DNA from: Acidimicrobiales bacterium
GTDB taxonomy: Bacteria > Actinomycetota > Acidimicrobiia > Acidimicrobiales > RAAP-2
Assembly: GCA_030044045.1 (NCBI GenBank)
Contig: JASHWO010000342.1
Coordinates: forward strand, 1 to 5,682
Length of the DNA: 5,682 nt
Direction: 5' to 3'
The stretch's first letter is position 1. Every line of letters begins with the position of its first letter. The notes under the pieces were generated by a model. It saw nothing but the letters and a program-made list of their open reading frames with translations. It was not told the DNA's origin and ran no database searches. The translations under genes were made by a program, and so were the position numbers. Shown here one piece after another: positions 1 to 5,570 of the stretch.

Positions 1-2867
1 CCGGACCCGCTGCCCGACCCGCCGGCGGCGACGGTCATGGCGACGGGCACGGACAGCGTGCCGCCCGCCGACCCGCCGGCCGCCACCGACACCGTGACCG
101 GCACCGACACCCGGGCCGTCTTCCCTCCGGCCCGGGTGGCCGGCAGGACCAGCTGCCCGCTCGACGGGGTCACCGTCACCCCGGCCGGGGGCTGGGCCGT
201 CCAGTCCACGGTCACGGCCGCCGTCCCGCCCGCCTGCACCCCGACCTCGGCCTTGGCCGACCCGCCGGCGGCCACCGACACCTGGCCCACCGGCGAGGTG
301 AACCCGACCGCCGGGGCGGCCGATGTGCTGTAGGAGGGCGGCGCGTCGGCGGGGGCCGCCGCCCAGGCCCGGTCCGGGGCCGAGGCGGTGTCCAACGTCA
401 AGGTGCCGCCCGAGACGGCCACCGTGCCCGGCAGCCACGCCTTGTCCCACCGGTGCGCCGCTCCCGAGCCCGAGCCCGACGCCCCCGACCCCGACGCCCC
501 CGATCCCTCGGCCAGCGTGGCCGAGTGCACGAAGCCGGTGGTCGGCCCCCGGGTGTCGATCCGGAGCTCCTTGCCGTCGCCCAGGTGGAGCACCACCCCA
601 GAGAACTCGGGGGTGGCCACGGCCAGCGTGGCCGTGCCGGGGGTGATCGGGTACAGCCCGATGGCCCCCCAGACGTACCAGGCGGCGATGGCCCCCAGGT
701 CGTCGTTGCCCGGCTCCCCGCCCGGGGTCAGCGAGTACTGGGTGTCGAGCACCTGGCGCACCACGTCCTGGGTCCGGTAGGGGGCGCCGGAGAAGTCGTA
801 CTCCCAAGGCGCCCCGATGTCCGGCTCGTTGCCGGCCCAGTAGTACGGGTGGTAGCGGTTCTCGTTCAGGTGGGTGAAGAACGTGTCGAGCTTGGCCGTG
901 GCCGCCCCGTCCCCGCCCATCAGCGAGAACAGCCCGTCCAGATCCTGGGGCACGCTCCAGGAGTACTGGATGGCGTTGCCCTCCTCGAAGCCGACCTGCC
1001 CCTGTGTTGTCACGTGGGTGGGCTGGAAGGCCGGCCCGGGGACGAAGGCCCCCGACGCCGTGCGGGCGGCCACGGTGCCGGTGCCCGGGTCGAAGACGTT
1101 CTGCCAGTCCTGGGCCTGGCGGCGCAGTGTGGCCGCCACCGACTGGTCCCCCAGGGCCGAGGCGAACTGGGCGATGCCGAAGTCGGCCAGCGCGTAGTCG
1201 AGCGTGTCCGAGGTGCCCACGGTGTAGCCGTAGGAGGTGTTTGTCTCGGTGTCGCCCACCAGGTAGCCGTTCTGGACGAACGTGGCCACGTCCTGGCGCT
1301 CCTCGATGAAGCCGCCCTCCTGCTGGGTGGCGCTCTTCACCATGTCGGACAGGGCGGCGGACGTTGTGAAGGCGCGGGCCCCGAAGGCGTAGGCCTCGGC
1401 GATCACCAGGTCGGCGGGGTCTCCCCCGTCCTGCCCGGCGTCGGTGGCGGCCACCGGCCAACGGGGCAACCAGCCGGACTGGGCGGCGTCGTCCACCAGC
1501 GACTGCACCATGGCCGAGGCGGTCCGGGGGAAGAGCATGGCCACCAGTGGGAACTGGGTCCGGTAGACGTCCCACTCCGAGAAGTTGGTGTAGTGGGGCT
1601 GGGCCGTTGTCGTGGCCACGGTGCCGGTCGGGTTCCCTGTGCCGTCGGCCATGGTCGGGTACTGGCCGTCGGCGTCGCTGAACAGGTTGGGCGAGAGCAG
1701 CGAGTGGTACAGGGCGGTGTAGAGGGTGCGGCGGTGGTCCTCCGTGCCTCCGGTCACCGTGAGGTGGCCGAGGGCGGCGTTCCAGGTGGCGGTAGCCTTG
1801 CGGGCCAGGGTCCGGACGCTCCAGCCGGGGTCCTCGGCCTGGAGGTTGGCCAAGGCGCCGGCCACGCTCACGTAGGAGATGGCCACCTGCAGGACCACCG
1901 TGCGGCTTTTGGCGGTGTCGAAGCTGGCCCAGCCGCCGCAGGCCGAGATCACGGTGCCGGTGCAGGAGCCGCCGCCCGGGGTGCCTAGGGTGGCCGGAGT
2001 GTCTGGGGTGGCCGGAGTGATGGTGCTCCCCTGCCAGGTGCCGTGGGCGGCGAAGGGGCGATCGGCCCGGGCCACGTAGTACAGCGTGTACGGCCCCGAG
2101 GTCCCGCAGAACCCGGTGCCGGTGACCGAGCCCTCGACCTCGTCTGTCCCCACGAAGGTGAGCGTGGAGGCGGTGGAGCTGGGGGCGGCGGCGCTGGCCT
2201 TGAAGAGCAGGGTGCCGGTGCTCCCCTGGGCGAAGGTGAACTGCCCGGTCCCGGTGCGGTCGGTCACGGCCAGCGACACGTCGGCCGCGGTGGCGCCCCG
2301 GCCCACCTGCACCGAGTAGCGGCCGGGCGAGGCGTGCTCGGTCGAGTGGGAGAACGGCTGGGTGGCGGTGGCCGGGTCGGACGGCACCGACCCGTCGACG
2401 GGCAGGATGGGCACGTCGCCGAAGTAGGGGCAGCCGGGCCCGGAGAGGTGGGTCAGGCTGAAGCCGAGGGTGTGGTCGTCGGCATCGTCGTAGCCGCCGC
2501 CGTCCCGGCGTGTGGGCGAGGTGTCCGGGCTCCACTGGATCATGCCGAAGGGCAGGGACGCCCCGGGGAAGGTGTCGATGTCGCCCGGCTGCACGTCAGC
2601 AGTGCCGGTGCCCACCATGGGGTCGACCAGGGCGGCCAGGCCGGTCGGGGCGTTGCCGGGCGCTGTGGCCGCGGTGGCCGCACCGGCACCCGAGGCGGCG
2701 GGGCCGGAGGCCGAGCTGGCGGTCGCACCGGCCGTACCGGCGAGCCCCACGCTCACCGCCGGCACCAGCAGCCACGCCCCCAGTACCGCGGCCAGCACGG
2801 CGGTGACCAGCACCGCCGCCCGTGCACTCCCCGCCGGCGCCGTCCGGCGCCACCCGCTCCTCGCCAC
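1..2867 (-). CDS. Secreted GH92 family glycosidase (alpha-mannosidase type), C-terminus cut by window edge
   Basis: Exported exo-acting glycosidase, probably removing alpha-linked mannose from glycans outside the cell. 955 codons are visible and the 3' end lies beyond the window. The start is GTG at 2867 behind a G-rich ribosome binding site; no other start is seen between it and the upstream stop. Residues 1-50 form a signal peptide: Arg-rich, hydrophobic core about 18-37, then Ala-rich with no lipobox Cys. GH92 begins at PMVGTGTADVQPGD (M84) and continues through FPGASLPFGMIQWSPD and LTHLSGPGCPYFGD. The catalytic (alpha/alpha)6 part carries FSEWDVYR (W432), EEGNAIQYSW (E629, the expected general acid), GNEPDIGAPWEYDF (E681) and GNDDLGAIAAWYVWG (D722/D723, expected base region). 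These are GH92 family motifs; calcium dependence is known for the family. A Gly/Ser linker (788-802) precedes a WLPGTV...APPSYS segment and a NEW3-like beta domain from about 853 with repeated VAAGGS. Family call is firm; linkage specificity is not. Confidence 0.95.
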   Translation of the reverse strand, partial: MARSGWRRTAPAGSARAAVLVTAVLAAVLGAWLLVPAVSVGLAGTAGATASSASGPAASGAGAATAATAPGNAPTGLAALVDPMVGTGTADVQPGDIDTFPGASLPFGMIQWSPDTSPTRRDGGGYDDADDHTLGFSLTHLSGPGCPYFGDVPILPVDGSVPSDPATATQPFSHSTEHASPGRYSVQVGRGATAADVSLAVTDRTGTGQFTFAQGSTGTLLFKASAAAPSSTASTLTFVGTDEVEGSVTGTGFCGTSGPYTLYYVARADRPFAAHGTWQGSTITPATPDTPATLGTPGGGSCTGTVISACGGWASFDTAKSRTVVLQVAISYVSVAGALANLQAEDPGWSVRTLARKATATWNAALGHLTVTGGTEDHRRTLYTALYHSLLSPNLFSDADGQYPTMADGTGNPTGTVATTTAQPHYTNFSEWDVYRTQFPLVAMLFPRTASAMVQSLVDDAAQSGWLPRWPVAATDAGQDGGDPADLVIAEAYAFGARAFTTSAALSDMVKSATQQEGGFIEERQDVATFVQNGYLVGDTETNTSYGYTVGTSDTLDYALADFGIAQFASALGDQSVAATLRRQAQDWQNVFDPGTGTVAARTASGAFVPGPAFQPTHVTTQGQVGFEEGNAIQYSWSVPQDLDGLFSLMGGDGAATAKLDTFFTHLNENRYHPYYWAGNEPDIGAPWEYDFSGAPYRTQDVVRQVLDTQYSLTPGGEPGNDDLGAIAAWYVWGAIGLYPITPGTATLAVATPEFSGVVLHLGDGKELRIDTRGPTTGFVHSATLAEGSGASGSGASGSGSGAAHRWDKAWLPGTVAVSGGTLTLDTASAPDRAWAAAPADAPPSYSTSAAPAVGFTSPVGQVSVAAGGSAKAEVGVQAGGTAAVTVDWTAQPPAGVTVTPSSGQLVLPATRAGGKTARVSVPVTVSVAAGGSAGGTLSVPVAMTVAAGGSGSGS
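475..503 (-). repeat. 15-nt tandem repeat encoding a Gly/Ser linker in the GH92 protein
   Basis: The 14-mer CCCGACGCCCCCGA (plus strand) occurs at 475-488 and again at 490-503. On the coding strand it is part of a Gly/Ser/Ala stretch (residues 788-802). This stretch sits where related actinobacterial GH92 proteins, as I remember them, have a short loop before the conserved WLP segment. It looks like slippage-generated linker expansion inside a gene rather than a separate element. Confidence 0.7.
1988..2019 (-). repeat. 18-nt direct repeat encoding a Thr-Pro loop in the GH92 N-terminal domain
   Basis: GGGTGGCCGGAGTG (plus strand) occurs at 1988-2001 and 2006-2019, a period of 18 nt. It encodes TPATPD followed by TPATLG on the coding strand. 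The loop leads into a Gly-rich segment with two Cys (CTGTVISAC), which could be disulfide-bonded in the exported protein. It falls between the conserved YYVARADRPF and the GGWASFDT segments of the N-terminal beta domain. Confidence 0.7.
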
Positions 2868-2872
2868 CTCTG

Positions 2873-2880
2873 CCCCCCTT
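2873..2880 (-). promoter_or_regulatory. Ribosome binding site of the GH92 gene
   Basis: On the minus strand AAGGGGGG ends 5 nt before the GTG at 2867. It fixes that start, because the reading frame stays open upstream without another ATG or GTG. The 49-nt gap to the preceding stop has no T-run or hairpin that would suggest a terminator. Confidence 0.7.
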
Positions 2881-2916
2881 TGCTCTCGGCGCGCCGGATG
2901 CTCGCCCTGTTCGCGC

Positions 2917-3237
2917 CTACTCCCAGTGGAAGAACCTGCCGCCGCGCAGCCGGTCGCCGATAGTGGCCTTCCGCTCCCCCAACGCGCCGGGCAGCCCGAC
3001 CTGCAGCCACTCGACCAGCTCGTCGGTGCCGGCGAACCGGGACTCGCGGTCGAGCTCCACCTCGTACACCGAGATCCGGTCACCGTCGACGCTCACCGTG
3101 AGGGCGTCCAGCCCGCCCAGCCCGAAGCACCACACGGGCGGCGCGCCGGGGGTGGCCATGGCCTGGAGCTTCCACCCGGGACGGCCGGCCAGCAGGTCGT
3201 CGAGCTGCTTCCAGAGCGCGGGCCGTCCGCTGGCCAC
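2917..3237 (-). CDS. Small hypothetical protein, 106 aa, function unknown
   Basis: I do not recognise the family. The start is GTG at 3237, with GAGG 5 nt upstream inside and just past the stop of the preceding gene. A TTG at 3252 in the same frame is possible but has a poorer context. The frame stays open far upstream, but there it is Arg/Ser-rich antisense-like sequence, so the long version is not believable. The protein has no signal peptide, membrane segment or Cys cluster. It opens with an amphipathic helix (LWKQLDDLLAG, residues 8-18), then a beta-rich middle with LDALTVSVDGDRISVYEVEL (43-62), a helix DELVEWLQ (72-79) and a basic/aromatic end RGGRFFHWE. It looks like a compact alpha/beta cytosolic protein. 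It starts 7 nt after the Cys-Cys protein ends, so the two are probably cotranslated. Confidence 0.7.
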   Translation of the reverse strand: MASGRPALWKQLDDLLAGRPGWKLQAMATPGAPPVWCFGLGGLDALTVSVDGDRISVYEVELDRESRFAGTDELVEWLQVGLPGALGERKATIGDRLRGGRFFHWE

Positions 3238-3242
3238 GGTCG

Positions 3243-3246
3243 CCTC
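3243..3246 (-). promoter_or_regulatory. Ribosome binding site of the small protein at 3237, overlapping the upstream stop
   Basis: GAGG on the minus strand shares two bases with the TGA stop at 3247-3245 and lies 5 nt before GTG at 3237. This arrangement suggests translational coupling between the two 106-residue proteins and is the main reason for choosing GTG over the upstream TTG. Confidence 0.55.
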
Positions 3247-3565
3247 AGGCAATCGGCCGGTCAGGCACCGGTCGAGAGCAGTGCATCCAGCACCGGGCCG
3301 CCCCGTCCGGCGCCTCGACGTCGAGCCATACTCCGTCGGGCAGGAGCGTGAGCCGGAGATCCAGGAAGGTGCAGCACGCCTTCTCCCGGCGGCCGAGACC
3401 AGCGGCGGCGGCCAGCGGGCTGGTCCCCTCCCGGAGCCGCAAATGGACGGCGCCCCGCTCCCGCCGGACCTCGGCCACGTGCTGCCCGACGAACGGCCGC
3501 CACTCGCCCAACCGGTCCGCAGCACCGTCGGCCGTGAGGGAGCAGGCGATGGGGATCCCGACCAC
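3245..3565 (-). CDS. Small conserved protein with E-x-x-C-C motif, 106 aa, function unknown
   Basis: The protein resembles a short actinobacterial type that I know only as 'hypothetical': it starts around a C-x-L-T segment (C8), has an E-W-R segment (21-23), an alpha/beta middle, the motif E61-K-A-C64-C65-T-F-L, and ends with a strand containing WLDVEAPDGAA (80-90). C8, C64, C65, C92, C96 and H95 could bind a metal or take part in thiol chemistry; that is inference. No signal peptide or membrane segment is seen, so it is probably cytosolic. The start GTG at 3565 is the only reasonable one in frame; its ribosome binding site is poor (CAGGGCGG, well upstream). The 87-nt gap to the ATPase stop holds no clear terminator or promoter. 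The gene lies just downstream of the ATPase and just upstream of another small gene, so it may be expressed with either. The coding call is fairly sure, the role is not. Confidence 0.72.
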   Translation of the reverse strand: MVGIPIACSLTADGAADRLGEWRPFVGQHVAEVRRERGAVHLRLREGTSPLAAAAGLGRREKACCTFLDLRLTLLPDGVWLDVEAPDGAARCWMHCSRPVPDRPIA

Positions 3566-3652
3566 AGGACCACGGTACCGCCCTGCGGCGCGCCCGGGCT
3601 CGCCACCTGGCCGGGGCGGGCGGCACTTGCTCCCTGACGACCGTCGCCTCGG

Positions 3653-4801
3653 TCATATCGGGGCATCCGCCTGCCGGAGCCACGCCGCGAAGTAGGGGTC
3701 GGCGACCACGAGACGGCGGTCGACGGGGTCGCGCGCGAGGACCTCCGTCCTTTCCAGCACCTCGATCGCACGCTTGACCGACGCGCCGCTGGCCAACCCG
3801 ACCGAACGGGCAAAAGCCACGGAGAAGAGCTGGGTGGTGGGCGAACCTCCGGCAACGCCGATGAGGACCCGCCCCTGTGGCGCAGTGAGCTCGGCAAAGC
3901 GATCGGCGAACATGCTCGACTCCCGGTCGACACCCTCCTGGAAGGCCCTTGTGACGTCGCGAGGGGCCATCTGACGGCCGGCGATGTTGAACGTTTCCCA
4001 AGCCAGGCGCTGGATATCGTTCGGGACCGGTCCTGCCAGCTCGATGATCTGGGCAGCGGCATCCGGTGCCAGTTCCTTTCCGCCGACACTCGCCCGGTCC
4101 ACCAGGAAGCTGGCCATCTCTCCCGCAGGGATCGGCCCGAGCGCCACGCGCTCGGCCATCCCGAACAGTGGCGCCCGGCGACTGAACACCAGCTCCTCCA
4201 TCAGGTGGTACTGCGAACCGGCCAGCACCAGGGACACGTCGGGGTGCTCGTCGGCCAGACCTTTGAAGAGGTCCGGGAGGTGCGCACCGTGGCGGGTGAT
4301 CGCCTGGAACTCGTCGAGCACCAGTACGCCCGGTCGGCGCGCCGCCTCCGCCGCCAGGAGGGCGTACACGTCCTCGATGACGAGGTCGGCATCTCGAGGG
4401 GCGAGCCCGCCGAAGGTGAAGACGGGCTTGCCGTCGTCGCCGAGGGTGACCTGGGGCCGGAGCCGCAGGCGCGCCAGGAACTCCGGGACCGCCTGGCGGG
4501 ACCGGTGCCAGCGAGCACCGGGTATCCGGTAGACGCCCGCCATCAATCGGGCGGCGAGGGTGTCGACATCCCGGCACAGCAGGACGTTGGTAGCCACTAC
4601 TGCAGCCACCGGCCTGCCGGCAGCCAGCATCTGCTCGGCCCGGACGAGGAGCGACGTCTTCCCGTACCGGCGCGGCGAGGAGACCACCACGTTGACATGG
4701 CTCCGCACTCGATCGACGAGGGCGCGCAGCTCCTGGCGACGGCCGGTGAACGCCGAACCAGTGACCGGCCGGCCATAGGCGAAGGGGTTCTCGATGACCA
4801 C
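3653..4801 (-). CDS. P-loop ATPase of the ATPase_2 / archaeal ATPase type (COG1672-like), with winged helix
   Basis: A 382-residue cytosolic AAA-related (STAND-clade) NTPase. The N-terminal NPFAYGRPVTGSAFTGRRQEL (split here as NPFAYGRPVTG and FTGRRQEL) is the usual entry to this family. Walker A is SPRRYGKTSLL with K48 and T49; the first Gly of the motif is Ser (S42). Walker B is GVLVLDEFQAI with D163 and E164. A sensor-like VLAGSQYHLME (192-202) follows, then RRAPLFGMAERVALGPI, which is typical of the family. Residues about 305-382 form a winged helix ending in VVADPYFAAWLRQ. This family is linked to DNA- or protein-binding switches, but most members have no known role. Start GTG at 4801 fits a leaderless mRNA: there is no ribosome binding site but a well-placed -10. 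Base composition is lower in GC than in the GH92 gene (about 63% in 4021-4080), which may mean transfer. Two small genes follow on the same strand. Confidence 0.9.
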   Translation of the reverse strand: MVIENPFAYGRPVTGSAFTGRRQELRALVDRVRSHVNVVVSSPRRYGKTSLLVRAEQMLAAGRPVAAVVATNVLLCRDVDTLAARLMAGVYRIPGARWHRSRQAVPEFLARLRLRPQVTLGDDGKPVFTFGGLAPRDADLVIEDVYALLAAEAARRPGVLVLDEFQAITRHGAHLPDLFKGLADEHPDVSLVLAGSQYHLMEELVFSRRAPLFGMAERVALGPIPAGEMASFLVDRASVGGKELAPDAAAQIIELAGPVPNDIQRLAWETFNIAGRQMAPRDVTRAFQEGVDRESSMFADRFAELTAPQGRVLIGVAGGSPTTQLFSVAFARSVGLASGASVKRAIEVLERTEVLARDPVDRRLVVADPYFAAWLRQADAPI

Positions 4802-4813
4802 GAGACCATAATA
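4802..4813 (-). promoter_or_regulatory. Predicted promoter -10 (TATTAT) for a leaderless ATPase transcript
   Basis: TATTAT on the minus strand occupies 4813-4808, followed by six bases (GGTCTC) and then the GTG start at 4801. A transcript starting at the usual distance would begin on the start codon itself. No Shine-Dalgarno sequence is present, which agrees with a leaderless message, common in actinobacteria. No good -35 is visible at 16-18 nt spacing (GACCTG at best); the palindromic repeats lie there instead. Confidence 0.5.
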
Positions 4814-4817
4814 CGCA

Positions 4818-4862
4818 GGATTGCGATTCGCAGGTCTGCGATTCGCAGATCTGCATACTTGC
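4818..4862. repeat. Tandem 15-nt palindromic repeats upstream of the ATPase gene, operator-like
   Basis: Two near-identical 15-nt units lie in tandem: GGATTGCGATTCGCA at 4818-4832 and GGTCTGCGATTCGCA at 4833-4847 (13 of 15 the same). A decayed third unit follows to 4862, and an isolated CGCA at 4814-4817 keeps the same period. Each unit holds an 11-bp palindrome TGCGA-T-TCGCA. In the second unit it extends to the perfect 15-bp TCTGCGATTCGCAGA (4835-4849), overlapping another palindrome GCAGATCTGC (4845-4854). Position over the spacer and -35 region of the ATPase promoter suggests protein binding sites. Confidence 0.8.
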
Positions 4863-4874
4863 GGCGGGGCGGGT

Positions 4875-5570
4875 TCAGCCGCTTGGGGCGTCGGTGGGAG
4901 CGCGAGCGGGGACGTCGGCGACCCGGTAGCCGACGTTCGGCACCGTCTCGATCACCGGGGGGTCGCCCAGCTTCCGGCGCAGCCGGCTGATGGTGACCAG
5001 GACGGTGTTCGTGAACGGGTCGGCGTGCTCGTCCCAGACCTGCTGGAGGAGGTCCTCGGCGCTGAGAAGGGCATGCTGGGAGCGCATGAGGGCCTCCAGT
5101 ACCCCGAACTCCTTCGCCGACAGCTCCAGCCGCCGGCCGTGGCGAGTGGCGGTGTGCCGCAGGGGGTCCAGCTCGATCCCGGCGGCCCGCAGGATGCGGC
5201 CACGGGCGCCCGGCTGGCGCCGGGCCAGGGCCCGGATCCGGAGGACCAGCTCGGGGAAGTGGAAGGGCTTGGCCAGGTAGTCGTCGGCCCCCAGCCCGAG
5301 GCCGGCCACCCGGTCGTCCGGCGACCCGGCCGCGGTGAGCATGAGGACCATGGCCGGGTTGTCGCCCTCGGCGACCATCCGGCACAGGGAGTCCCCGTGC
5401 ACGCCGGGCAGGTCCCGGTCGAGGACGACCACCTGGTAGGCGTTGGTGCCCAGCTTCCAGGCCGCCTCCCGGCCGTCGTAGGCGACGTCCACGGCCATGC
5501 CCTGGTCCCGCAGGCCCTCGGCCACCACCTCGGCGAGCTGCCGGTGGTCCTCGACCACCAGGACCCTCAC
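4875..5570 (-). CDS. OmpR/PhoB-family response regulator, CutR-like
   Basis: A 231-residue two-component transcription factor, normal length for the family. The receiver domain (1-115) has the acidic pair E7/D8, the phosphorylation site D51 in VLDRDLPG, T79 in LMLTAAG, and K101 in LAKPF, so it should be phosphorylated normally. The C-terminal winged helix (about 130-218) shows LSAKEFGVLEALM, the recognition-helix segment DPFTNTVLVTISRLRRKLG, and the closing ETVPNVGYRV. Several stretches (RVLVVED, VVLDRDLP, VHGD, WDE..DPFTN) recall Streptomyces CutR, based on memory rather than a search. The start is GTG at 5570, with GGGGAGG 7 nt upstream, overlapping the TGA of the preceding gene by GTGA. 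No histidine kinase follows it; the next gene is the ATPase after 73 nt. Its kinase, if local, would have to be the gene entering from the right edge. Confidence 0.95.
   Translation of the reverse strand: MRVLVVEDHRQLAEVVAEGLRDQGMAVDVAYDGREAAWKLGTNAYQVVVLDRDLPGVHGDSLCRMVAEGDNPAMVLMLTAAGSPDDRVAGLGLGADDYLAKPFHFPELVLRIRALARRQPGARGRILRAAGIELDPLRHTATRHGRRLELSAKEFGVLEALMRSQHALLSAEDLLQQVWDEHADPFTNTVLVTISRLRRKLGDPPVIETVPNVGYRVADVPARAPTDAPSG

Noticed and set aside
453..1988. 511-codon open frame on the plus strand
   Set aside because: It lies antisense to the GH92 catalytic region, is dominated by Gly, Arg, Val and His, and has no motif. GC-rich coding DNA often leaves the opposite strand open; the minus frame has clear family motifs.
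2868..2916. Terminator before the GH92 gene
   Set aside because: The GGCGCGCC palindrome is too short and is followed by A/G-rich ribosome binding sequence, not a T-run.
2512..3637. Plus-strand open frames of 271-306 codons over the GH92 start and small genes
   Set aside because: They are low-complexity Arg/Pro/Ala sequences crossing several real minus-strand genes, without a recognisable domain.
3566..3652. Terminator or promoter between the ATPase and the Cys-Cys gene
   Set aside because: Short GC palindromes such as GGCGCGCC occur, but there is no T-run and no recognisable -10; nothing convincing is seen.
3238..4089. Upstream extension of the small protein to a 390-residue product
   Set aside because: Only the last 106 residues look like a protein. 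The rest is a shadow of the ATPase and Cys-Cys genes, rich in Arg and Ser.
3261..4856. 531-codon minus-strand frame overlapping the ATPase, including an ATG overlapping the ATPase stop (ATGA)
   Set aside because: The ATGA overlap at 3657-3654 looks like a coupled start, but the product is Arg/Gly/Pro-rich and frame-shifted relative to the protein-like Cys-Cys frame that starts at 3565.
4815..4862. Short repeat peptide or CRISPR-like array in the 15-nt repeats
   Set aside because: The period is a multiple of three and gives repeated peptides in shadow frames, but there is no start with a ribosome binding site. Units are directly adjacent with no spacers, so it is not CRISPR.
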